Positions 38,991 through 48,200 of a DNA stretch of 64,000 nt are shown here, piece by piece. Made by a program: the position numbers and the translations under genes. The notes under the pieces are model-generated. The model worked only from the letters and a program-made list of their open reading frames with translations, searched no databases and had not been told where the DNA came from. This DNA is from Streptomyces iakyrus (GTDB lineage Bacteria; Actinomycetota; Actinomycetes; Streptomycetales; Streptomycetaceae): the NCBI RefSeq assembly GCF_000717055.1, contig NZ_JNXI01000002.1:62001-126000 (forward strand), given 5' to 3'. Position 1 is the stretch's first letter; every line of letters starts with the position of its first letter.

Positions 38991-39223
38991 TCACCCGACC
39001 GGTCCAGGCCGTTGACGAACTACGCGCTGCCGAGTTCGGGGCGACCGAAACATCCCGTTCACACCACGCAAGGCCGCCGTCCAGGTGGTGCGGTCTGCCC
39101 AGTCGAAGCGCACGTTGCCGGAACGGGATGCCACCCGCGCTGGAACCCCCGGACCGTCAGCTGCTGCACCATGCGGCGGCCGGTCTTTCCGGTGGCGCCG
39201 GTCACCAGAACCGTCTCGTTGCT
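38991..39223 (-). pseudogene. NmrA-like NAD(P)-binding protein fragment, frameshifted
   Basis: On the complementary strand ATG at 39223 begins 'SNETVLVTGATGKTGRRMVQ', a Rossmann dinucleotide-binding start of NmrA-type atypical short-chain dehydrogenases. After 'LTVRG' the continuation 'VPARVASRSGNVRFDWADRT' and 'TWTAALRGVNGMF' is in a neighbouring frame (indel at about 39150). The sequence then diverges, so only ~75 of about 280 residues remain. Confidence 0.7.
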
Positions 39224-39380
39224 CATGCCCTCCAGCCAACCCGTCAAGCACGCGGTCGGGCCATTCCAGGATCCGCAACTCTGTTAACAGTAAGGGCAGT
39301 TCGTTAGCAGCGGATTGGTAAATCCGCAGCATCGTCAGCAATGACTACGAACAGTAACGGTCGGTTGTGCGGCACTTCCG

Positions 39381-42300
39381 TCAGCTTGCGGATCGCCGGT
39401 TCGACACGATGGGTTCGGCGGTGGCAGCGAGCAGGGCGGTGTCGTCGTCGACCCGGTCGGGGACGTTCAGCAGCTCCAGGGCCCGTTCGATGATCCGCTG
39501 GGGGTCGGTGCGGGCGGCGACGGGGAGCGCGCCGCAGGTCTGGCACAGGGACGCCAGGCAGTCGTCCATGGACAGCGCCCGGTTTTCCACCAGGCCGTCG
39601 GTGTACAGCAGCAGGCTGGTGCCGGGCGGGAACGCCACCTCGCGGTCGACTGGGGTGCTGCCCAGTCCCAGCGGCAGCGCCGGGGGCAGCTCCAGGTAGG
39701 CGGTCTCGGCGGCTACCAGCAGGGGCGGCAGGTGCCCGCCGGCGGCGTAGCGCAGGCTGTGGCGGTGCGGGTCGTAGACCGCGTACAGGCAGGTGGCGAA
39801 GCGTTCGGCGGCGAGCGACTGCAGGTAGGCGTCCAGCCTGGCCAGCACCTGGGCCGGGCCGGCGCCCTCCATCGCGAGGCTGTGCAGGGCGGAGCGCAGT
39901 TGGCCCATCACGATGGCGGCTTCCACGTCGTGGCCCATGACGTCGCCGATGGCCAGCCCCACGGCACCGTCGGGCAGTGCGAGCACGTCGTACCAGTCGC
40001 CGCCGACCTCAGCGCCGCGGTTGCTGGCCCGGTAGTGGGTGGCCAGGCGCACACCGGGCACCTCGGGCAGGCGGTGGGGCAGCAGGGCGCGCTGCAGGGT
40101 CAGGGCGAGGCGGCGCTCGTTGTGGTACCGGGTGGCGTTGTCGTAGGCCAGGGCCAGGCGGTGGGCGAGGTTCTCCAGATACTTGTGTTCGACCGCGGAG
40201 TAGTCGGTGTGCCGGACCAGTACCAGGGCCCCCAGTGTCCGGTCGTGGGCGAGCAGCGGCAGGGCCAGCACGGCGGCGGGCGGCGGGTGCGGGCCGGCTG
40301 GGGCTGGGGCGGTGCCGTTGATCGCGTGGGTGGCGGCGCTGGCCAGGGCCTCGCGGGCAAGAAGGGGTGCGCCGGCGATGTATGCCGGGGGCGACTGGGC
40401 CGGGGCGGGTGCCGCTGCGGTGAGGTGGATGCTGATCTGGTCGGCGAAGTCGGGCAGCAGGATCTGTCCGGCGGTCTGCAGTATGTGGTCCGGGTCGAGG
40501 GTGGCGGACAGCCGCAGGCCCGCGTCGGCCAGGGTGGCCAGCACGGCCAGCTGGTCGCGGGTCTCGGTCAGGACCTGTTCACGCAGCCAGGACAGCTCCA
40601 ACCCGGTGCGGACGCGCGCCAGCAGCTGGCGCGCGGAGAAGGGTTTGGCCAGGTAGTCGTCGGCGCCGGCCTGCCGGCCCTGCACGGATTCCTCCTCGCC
40701 GGCGCGGGCGGTGAGCAAGACGATCGGCAAACGGGCGGTGCGTGGGTCGGCGCGCAGCGCCCGGACCAGCTCGAAGCCGTCCATGCGGGGCATCATTACG
40801 TCGCTGAGCACCAGCTCCACCGGCTGGGCCAGGGCCGTCTCCAGGGCCGCCCGGCCGTCGGCGGCGAGCAGCACGTCGTAGTCCGGGTCCAGGAGCTGGG
40901 TGAGGTAGGCGCGCATGTCGGCGTTGTCGTCGACGACCAGTAGGCGGGCCCGACGGGGGCGGTCGGTTTCGTGCGGGCCAAGGCCGTCGGTCGCGGGGGC
41001 GGACGGGGCATCGTGGGTCGCTGGGGCGGACGGAGTCTGTGCCGAGGGGCTCGGCGCGGCGGGAACGGGCTCAGCCGCCAGCCAGCCCAGCGCCTCGTCC
41101 ACATAGGCCGCAGCGCGGCCGGACCGGCCGCCTCCGCCTTCCCTGAGGGTCTCCGCGGGGAATCCGACGCTGTCCGCGGCCGGGTTCGGGCGGGGCCGGT
41201 GGGCGGCGGCGAAGGGGAGATCCACGGTGACGGTGGTGCCCTGGCCGGGCCGGCTGTCCACGCCGACGGTGCCGCCGTGCGCTTCCACCAGGTCCTTCAC
41301 CAGCACCAGGCCGAGGCCGCTGCCCTCGTGGGAGCGGGAGCGGGCTCCGCGGACTCGGTGGAAGCGCTCGAACAGGCGCGGCAGCTCGTCCGCGGGGATG
41401 CCGGTGCCGGTGTCGGTCACGGTCAGCCGGGCCCGGTCGCCGGCCGCGGCCACCTGCACTCGGGCGCCGCCGGTGAAGGTGAACTTCAGGGCGTTGCTGA
41501 GCAGGTTGAGGATGATCTTTTCCCACATCTCCCGGTCCAGGGACACCGGCTCGGGCAGCGGCGGGCAGTCCACCTCCAGCGTCAGCCCGGCCGCCTCGAA
41601 GGCGGAGCGGAACACCCCGGCCAGCTCGGCCGTGGCACGGGCGAGGTCGACCGGCTCAAGGGCCGGGCGTATCTGCCCGGCCTCGGCCCTGGCGACGTCC
41701 AGGAGGGTGTTGACCTGCTTCAGCAGGCGCAGAGCGCCGCGCTCGGCCAGCTCCAGCTGCTCGCGCCGCTCGGGCCGGTCCTCATCGGTCAGGGCCTGCT
41801 GGAGCGGGCCCAGGAGCAGGGTGAGCGGGGTGCGCAACTCGTGGCTGACGTTGGCGAAGAAGGTGGTCTTGGCCCGGTCCAGCTCGGCCAGCGCCTCCGC
41901 CCGCCGGCGCTGTTCGTCGTGGGCGAGCGCGGCCGTCAGCGCCCCGGCCACGGAGGCGGCGAGCACTTCCAAGAAGTCCCGGTATGCCCCGGCCGGAGGG
42001 AAGCAGGGGTTGACACCCACCGCCAGGACGCCTCCCACCTGGCCCGCACAGTCCAGCGGCAGAGCCAGCACCTGCTCGACCGGGAGTCGGGAGGCCGCGG
42101 CGTGCCGCCCGGCCGTGTTGCCTCCGGTGAACGCGGCAGCAGGCAGCGTGGCAGGGGCACCGTCGGCGACCACCTGCGCCAGCCGGGCTGCGACCTCCGA
42201 CCCGTCGGCGGCACTCTGCGAGACGGCCTCGGGCGCCTGTTGGAGCCCGGCGGAGGCAGCCGGCCGCAGCACCCCCGACTCGGAGGCCAGGTACACGCCG

Positions 42301-42920
42301 AGGAACGGGATCTCCTCGGGGTAGGAGCCCAGCACCTCCGCGACGACGCGGGCGACCTCACCCGGCGTGGGCAGCCCGGCGGTGCGGGCGCCGGCCTCGC
42401 TCAGCAGGCGCAGCCGACGCTCGCCCAGTACCCGGCCGGTGGTCTCGGTGAGGATCTGCAGCACGCCGCCGGCGGTGCCGTCGTCCAGCAGCACGGGCTG
42501 GAAAGAGGAGTCGAAGTAGCACTGCTCCGGAAAGCCGTGGCGCTCCATGATGAGCGGTTCATCGGAGATCAGCATGGACTTGCGGGTGTCGATCACATAG
42601 TGGAAGTGGGAGCTCACGGGGGCCCAGACCTCGGGGAACACCTCCTTGTACGGCTTGCCGAGCGCCCAGGGGTGCTTGGCGCCGGGAATGAGTGCGGCGC
42701 CCAGGTTGTACAGCGTGGCGAACTCGGGGCCCCAGTACAGAGCCATGCCGTGCTCAGACGTGAGCATGAGGCGCAGGGTGTCCACCAGGGGCCCCGGCCA
42801 GGACTCGGGGGGCCCGAGCGGCGTCGCCGCCCACTCGATCCCGGCCAGAAGCTCGCCGAACGCACCGGCCTCGGCGAACATCCGGGCCGCCGCGGTGCGC
42901 GGGTCCTCGGGCCGGGTCAT
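39381..42920 (-). CDS. hybrid sensor kinase - response regulator - SpoIIE phosphatase
   Basis: 1179 residues from ATG at 42920 (AGGAGG upstream on that strand). Order: PAS-like sensor (~10-130), GAF (~155-335), HisKA with His360 in 'SHELRTPL', HATPase ('NLLSNALKF', 'DTGTGIPADELPRLFERFH', 'GSGLGLVLVKDLVEAHGG'), a disordered linker, a receiver with Asp707 in 'LSDVMMPRMDGF', a second GAF (~780-930), and a PP2C-type SpoIIE phosphatase ('EVGGDWYDV', Asp975; 'IGDVMGHDVEAA'; 'LLLYTDGLVE'). It probably links an external or intracellular signal to dephosphorylation of a STAS anti-anti-sigma factor. No membrane segment is seen. It is a complete, well-coded gene among pseudogenes. Confidence 0.9.
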   Translation of the reverse strand: MTRPEDPRTAAARMFAEAGAFGELLAGIEWAATPLGPPESWPGPLVDTLRLMLTSEHGMALYWGPEFATLYNLGAALIPGAKHPWALGKPYKEVFPEVWAPVSSHFHYVIDTRKSMLISDEPLIMERHGFPEQCYFDSSFQPVLLDDGTAGGVLQILTETTGRVLGERRLRLLSEAGARTAGLPTPGEVARVVAEVLGSYPEEIPFLGVYLASESGVLRPAASAGLQQAPEAVSQSAADGSEVAARLAQVVADGAPATLPAAAFTGGNTAGRHAAASRLPVEQVLALPLDCAGQVGGVLAVGVNPCFPPAGAYRDFLEVLAASVAGALTAALAHDEQRRRAEALAELDRAKTTFFANVSHELRTPLTLLLGPLQQALTDEDRPERREQLELAERGALRLLKQVNTLLDVARAEAGQIRPALEPVDLARATAELAGVFRSAFEAAGLTLEVDCPPLPEPVSLDREMWEKIILNLLSNALKFTFTGGARVQVAAAGDRARLTVTDTGTGIPADELPRLFERFHRVRGARSRSHEGSGLGLVLVKDLVEAHGGTVGVDSRPGQGTTVTVDLPFAAAHRPRPNPAADSVGFPAETLREGGGGRSGRAAAYVDEALGWLAAEPVPAAPSPSAQTPSAPATHDAPSAPATDGLGPHETDRPRRARLLVVDDNADMRAYLTQLLDPDYDVLLAADGRAALETALAQPVELVLSDVMMPRMDGFELVRALRADPRTARLPIVLLTARAGEEESVQGRQAGADDYLAKPFSARQLLARVRTGLELSWLREQVLTETRDQLAVLATLADAGLRLSATLDPDHILQTAGQILLPDFADQISIHLTAAAPAPAQSPPAYIAGAPLLAREALASAATHAINGTAPAPAGPHPPPAAVLALPLLAHDRTLGALVLVRHTDYSAVEHKYLENLAHRLALAYDNATRYHNERRLALTLQRALLPHRLPEVPGVRLATHYRASNRGAEVGGDWYDVLALPDGAVGLAIGDVMGHDVEAAIVMGQLRSALHSLAMEGAGPAQVLARLDAYLQSLAAERFATCLYAVYDPHRHSLRYAAGGHLPPLLVAAETAYLELPPALPLGLGSTPVDREVAFPPGTSLLLYTDGLVENRALSMDDCLASLCQTCGALPVAARTDPQRIIERALELLNVPDRVDDDTALLAATAEPIVSNRRSAS

Positions 42921-43277
42921 GAAGAAATCGTCCTCCTGACGCCTACGTGATCCGCCCGCGCCCCCCAAGGCTGCCGGACGCTACTCGCTGCGGACCTTCG
43001 GGCAGAACGCACGCCGGATCCGACGCGTCTGGCTACACTCCCGCCAGAATCACAAGGCCAATTGGGCCCAAACTGCTATTTACTCAGAAGTGTAGGCTTT
43101 TAAGCGCCCGCCGACGGAGGTGATCATCAACTCGCAGTCCTGTGGGCGGCCGACATCGGTCGCGAGACTGGTGGGCTCGCATATCGAGGTGTCGCGTATG
43201 CGGAGCTGACGTCGGCAGCCCCATGACGCTGAGTGGGCTGTCAGGAGCGGTCGATCGCGGTCTGGGATGATCGCGCG
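42921..43277 (+). other. divergent intergenic region
   Basis: This region lies between the oppositely oriented kinase/phosphatase and suppressor-of-fused-like genes. It should hold both promoters. It is less GC-rich around 43050-43110 ('AACTGCTATTTACTCAG'), a plausible promoter zone, but I cannot fix -35/-10 elements. No ORF, RNA gene or repeat is supported. Confidence 0.45.
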
Positions 43278-43856
43278 GTGAGTGATGCGAGGCTGCTGGC
43301 CGCGGAGGCTGTTGAGTCACATGTCCGGGTGTTCTTCGAGGGGCACTCCGTGGAGGTCGTCGACTACGACCTCGGGCCGGAACGGCGACAGGTGGCCCCC
43401 GATCTGCGCATCCTCGTTGTGGGGCCCGGCCCCCGCAGCGACACCTGGGCCTATGTGACCGCCGGGTGCTGGGCCGCGATGGAGAAGGACGGTCATGGAC
43501 TCGAGTTCGTCATGACTACCCATGTCCGCGACCAGCGGTTCATCGAACTCATGGCGATGATCGCCTACTACCACTGCGGAGGACATCAGCTCGACCTGGA
43601 GCACAGCATGCCGATCGGTGACCCGTGGGTGCCGGGTTCAACCTGCGATCACCTACTGATCAGCCTGCCCTATCTCCACGGACCCGACCTTGAACACTGT
43701 GCCGTTCCCGGGGGTCACGCCCGCTTCGTGTGGACGCTGCCCGTGACGACAGCCGAGATCGAGTTCCGCAGGCGTCACGGCCACGAGGCGTTGGAGCAGC
43801 TCTTCGACGAGGCAGAAATCATCCCCACCGATCCCTTCAGGGCGTCGGTCGCCTGA
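43278..43856 (+). CDS. suppressor-of-fused (SUFU) domain protein
   Basis: 192 residues from GTG (the frame is open a little further upstream, but 'VSDARLLAAEAVESHVRVFF' is the likely start). It has the bacterial SUFU-domain layout as I recall it: an N-terminal helix, 'WAYVTAGCWAA', 'LEFVMTTHVRDQRFIELMAM', 'MPIGDPWVPGSTCDHLLISL', 'PVTTAEIEFRRRHGHEALEQ' and 'LFDEAEIIPTDPFRASV'. Bacterial members often act as immunity proteins or accessories in toxin and defence settings. No toxin gene is adjacent here, so its role is open. Confidence 0.75.
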   Translation: MSDARLLAAEAVESHVRVFFEGHSVEVVDYDLGPERRQVAPDLRILVVGPGPRSDTWAYVTAGCWAAMEKDGHGLEFVMTTHVRDQRFIELMAMIAYYHCGGHQLDLEHSMPIGDPWVPGSTCDHLLISLPYLHGPDLEHCAVPGGHARFVWTLPVTTAEIEFRRRHGHEALEQLFDEAEIIPTDPFRASVA

Positions 43857-43874
43857 GTTTCCGGCCTCCGGCGG

Positions 43875-44939
43875 TCACCGTTTGTGGTCTCCAGAGGCGT
43901 ACCGGCTCCATGTTCCGCCGGCCTCGGTGACGAGGCGCGTGGCGGTCTTGTCGTGGTAGCCGAGGGCTTTCGCGATGACTGGGGCCGGCGCTTGGAGTTG
44001 GCGGATCGCGTAGGCTCTGCCGCGCTGGAGTGGGAGGAGGTCCTTCCCGGCCGCAGAGCAGCCTCGACGGTGGCGTCCAGGACGCGTCGCAGGGAGCGGG
44101 TGCGGAAGCCGGAGGAGACGCAGGTGTAGATCGCGGTGGTGGAGACGTGGTCGTGGCCGACCTGCTACTGGACGAACAGCGGGTCGTGGCCGTCCTCGAT
44201 CAGGTGGGTGATGTAGGACCTGCGCAGCGAGTGGGACTCCAGCGCGGGGTCCAGGCCGCCGGCGTCCCGATAGGCGGCGAAACGGGAGTCCAAGCGTTGG
44301 ACCCCGATCCGTGCGCCTCGCTCGGAGGGCCAGAGGGCCCGGCTGGTCGAATGCCGCATCCCGGGCCGCACCTCGGTGATCCATTCCTCGATCGTGCCGG
44401 GTGGTCCAGACGGTCAGCACGCTGCGGCGCTTGGGCGGCGAGCCCTTCGTGGCCTTGCCGTGGCGGACCAGCAGGGTGCCGTACTCGCCGAGCTCCCGGC
44501 CGTCCGGATTGCGGCCGAAGTCGGTGAGGTCCAGCATCCGGTTTTCGTTTCGGCGCAGGCCGTAGGCGTACGCGGTCTTGAACAAAGCGGCATCCCGCAA
44601 TGCTGGCAGCCAGCCCTTGCGGCCCTTGCCGCGAGCGCGAAAGACTTCCTCGTCAGCATGGTCGAAGAACGCTTCCAGCTCGGGCCTGGTGAAGGCCCGG
44701 CATTCTGGCTCACCCTCGGCTTCATCGGCGTACGCAGCGGCATTCCAGGCGTAGACCACCTGGACTGGGTGGGTCCCGAAGAGCCGCAGGCACTCGTCGC
44801 CCCAGCCATAGGCGGGGTTGGTCAGGAAGTCGCAGAACTGCCGTACCGAGCCCTGGTAGTTGCGCAGGGTGGAGCGGACACAGCCGTGCACGGCCCGCAG
44901 ATCGGCCGCCGATATGACTGACCGCCGCAAGGACCCCAA
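43875..44939 (-). pseudogene. tyrosine recombinase (integrase) pseudogene
   Basis: On the complementary strand the N-terminal SAM-like part is intact ('TLRNYQGSVRQFCDFLTNPA', 'FTRPELEAFFDHADEEV', 'AALFKTAYAYGLRRNENRML'). At about 44395 an extra C in a C-run shifts the frame. The correct continuation ('HSLRRSYITHLIEDG', with the catalytic Arg, and 'QVGHDHVSTTAIYTCVSSG', with His and Tyr) lies in another frame and is also cut by a TAG after 'DPLFVQ' (~44165). The last ~55 residues ('VIAKALGYHDKTATRLVTEA') come from a different recombinase-type C-terminus. It is inactive. Confidence 0.8.
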
Positions 44940-45089
44940 CGCCCCCGCACCGGCGGTGATCTCCGAAAAGGTGCTGTCGGCGGGTGGCGGAACTCGCGGC
45001 GCTGCTGGTCGTCCCGGAGGGTGCCCGGTGCGGCGACCGGGTCCGGCTCCTTGCGGTTCCTGTTCACCGATCGGTGTCGGGGGTGCAGC

Positions 45090-45117
45090 CAGATAACTGA
45101 CTACCCATTAGTATCTG
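45090..45117 (+). promoter_or_regulatory. palindromic operator-like site upstream of the PKS operon
   Basis: CAGATAACT and AGTATCTG form an imperfect inverted repeat around an 11-base centre, in a locally AT-rich stretch about 90 bases before the first PKS gene. Its form resembles TetR-family operators of Streptomyces. TAGTAT at 45109-45114 could also be a -10 element overlapped by the site. The position where a regulator gene would be expected is occupied by the integrase pseudogene. Confidence 0.5.
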
Positions 45118-45207
45118 ACAGGTCATCAGCTCCAGAGCGAGCGGCGTGCGCCGAATCCGCTCGTCCCGATCGCACACCCCCTCGATCGCACAGAGGAGCC
45201 TCCCCCC

Positions 45208-48200
45208 ATGACGCACACCGTTATCGGCGTCAGCCCGTTGGGTGCACCGGACCCCCGCCTCGTCGCCGCCGTCTGCCGGGCCGGTGGGTCCGGTGTCCTC
45301 GACCTCGGCCCGGTCGCGCGCGCCGCCCGCGAGGCCCTGACCCTCCTGCGGCAGTGGGCGCCCGGCCGCCACGGCGTGCGGGTCCCCGCCGACTGTGCAC
45401 TGCGCCCCGAAGAGCTGTGGGTCCCGGCGCCCGCCGGAACGCGGCGCACCGCGGACCCGGCCGCCGCCGGACCGTGCACCGTGCTCCTCGCCCCCGACGC
45501 GCCCTGGACCGTCGCCGAGGTCCGGGCCGCCGCCCGCGCCGCCGCCGCGGACCCCGCCGTGCTCGCCGAGGTCCGCGGCCCCGACGAGGCCGTCCGGGCC
45601 GTGGCCGACGGTGTCACCGGGCTCGTTTTGCGCGGCGAGGAGTCCGGCGGCCCCTGCGGCGAACACTCCACCTTCGTGCTGCTCCAGCGCGTACTCGGCG
45701 CCGTACCGGCCGATCTGCCGGTGTGGGCCTGCGGCGGCATCGGGCCGCACACCGCGGCCGCCGCCGTGCTCGCGGGCGCCCGCGGAGTCGTACTGGACAC
45801 TCAGCTCGCACTGCTCGACGAGGCCGGTACGGCACCCGCGGCCGCCGGTCTGCTGCGCGCCGCCGACGGCACCGAGACCGTCGTCGTCGACGGCTGCCGA
45901 GTGCTCGACCGGAGCCGCCCCGGCCTCCCGGCCGCCCTGCGCGACCGGCCCCTGCCGCTGGGCCAGGACGCCTTTCTCGCCGCCCGGTTCGCCGAGCGGT
46001 ACGGCACCGTGGACCGCGCCCTCGCCGCCGTCACGGAGGGCATCGACGCCGCCGTGGCCGACGACGGCGCCGTGCTGCGCGGCGGCTCGCCGATGTGCCG
46101 GGCGCTCGGCACCGCCCTGCCGGTCGTCCAGGGCCCGATGACCCGGGTCAGCGACCAGGCGCGGTTCGCGGCGGCCGTCGCGGACGGCGGCGGACTGCCG
46201 TTCGTCGCGCTCGCCCTGGCCGGGCCCGAGCAGACCCGCACCCTGCTCGAGCAGACCAGGTCCGCGCTCGGCGACCGCTCCTGGGGCGTCGGCATCCTCG
46301 GCTTCGTTCCGGAAGAGATACGTACCGCCCAACTGGAGGCCGTCCGTGAGCTGCGCCCCAGCCACGCCGTCATCGCGGGCGGCCGTCCCTCCCAGGCGGC
46401 CGCTCTGGAGGCCGAGGGCATCCGTACCTTTCTGCACGTGCCGTCGCCCGGGCTGCTCGGCCAGTTCCTGGCGGCCGGCGTCCGGCGCTTCGTCTTCGAG
46501 GGCGCCGAGTGCGGCGGGCACATCGGGCCGCGCAACAGCTTCCCGCTCTGGGAGGCGCAACTGGCCGTCCTGGAGGACTTCCTCGACGCGGCGGCCGACG
46601 ACGGTCACGCCGATGGCGGTGACGCCGCCGACCCACAGGACGTACAGGTGCTGTTCGCGGGCGGCATCCACGACGAGCGCTCCGCCGCCATGGTCGCCGC
46701 GCTCGCCGCCCCGCTCACCACCCGCGGTGCCGTCGTCGGCGTTCTGATGGGCACCGGCTACCTCTTCACCGAGGAGGCCGTCGAGTGCGGCGCCATCGGG
46801 CCACTGTTCCAGCGCGCGGCCCTGGACGCCAGGTCGACCACCCTCCTGCACACCGCGCCCGGCCACGCCACCCGCTGCCTGCCCAGCGCGTTCAGCGACA
46901 CGTACCAGGAGGTCAAGGACGAGCTGCGGACTCAGGGGATACCCGAGCGGCAGGTCTGGCAGGAGCTGGAGCGGCTCAACGTCGGCCGCCTGCGCATCGC
47001 CAGCAAGGGCGTCGAGCGGGTCGGCGACGAGCTGGTCGACGTCGACGAGGAGCGCCAGCGCGAAGCGGGCATGTTCATGGCCGGCGAGGTCGCCGTGCTC
47101 CGCTCCGCCGTCACCACCGTCGCCGCCCTGCACCACGCGGTCACCGACGGGGCAGCCGACTTCTACGGGCGCCGCACCGCCGAACTCGCCGCGGACGTCC
47201 GCCACGCGGGCGGTACGGTACCCGCACGCAACCCGGCCCCCGCTCCCGAACCGTTCGACATCGCCGTCGTCGGCATGGCCGGCATGTTCCCCGGCGCCGC
47301 CGACCTGCCCGCCTACTGGGCCCAGGTGCTCGCCGGCACCGACGCGATCACCGAGGTCCCGGACACCCGCTGGGATCCCGCGCTGCACTTCGGCGCGGAC
47401 GCCGAGGCGGACGACGTGTCCGCGTCCAAGTGGGGCGGTTTCCTGCCTCCGATCCCCTTCGATCCGCTGGCCTACGGAATCCCGCCCGCCTCCCTGGCCG
47501 CCATCGAACCCGTCCAGCTCCTCGCCCTGGAGGCGGCCAGGCGGGCACTCGCCGACGCCGGGCTCGACCGCCGGACCTTCCCGCGCGAGCGCACCTGCGT
47601 CGTCTTCGGTGCCGAGGCGGGCAGCGACATCTCCGGCGCCGCGACGCTGCGCAGCGTCCTGCCCTCGTACGTCGGCCGTCTTCCCGAGGACCTGGAGGAG
47701 CAGCTCCCGAAGCTCACCGAGGACTCCTTCCCCGGCATGCTCGCCAACGTCATCGCCGGCCGGATCGCCAACCGGCTCGACCTCGGCGGCGCCAACTACA
47801 CCGTCGACGCCGCCTGCGCCTCCTCCCTGGCCGCCGTCGACGCCGCCTGCAAGGAACTGGCCTGCGGTGCCGCCGACGTGGCCCTGTGCGGCGGCGCCGA
47901 CCTGCACAACGGCATCAACGACTACCTGCTCTTCTCCTCCGTGCACGCGCTGTCTCCCACCGGCCGCTGCCGCACGTTCGACGCGGCCGCCGACGGCATC
48001 GCACTCGGCGAGGGCGTCGCCTGTCTCGTACTCAAGCGCCGCGCCGACGCCGAGCGGGACGGCGACCGGATCTACGCCGTCATCGAGGGCGTCGGCAGCG
48101 CCAGCGACGGCCGCTCCCTCGGCCTGACCGCGCCGCGCCCCGAGGGCCAGCGCGCCGCCCTGGAACGCGCCTACGCGCAGGCCCGCGTCTCGCCCGCCGA

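Noticed and set aside
38843..39307. 154-residue ORF on the + strand
   Set aside because: It runs antisense through the recognisable NmrA-like remnant and has no ribosome site or family similarity.
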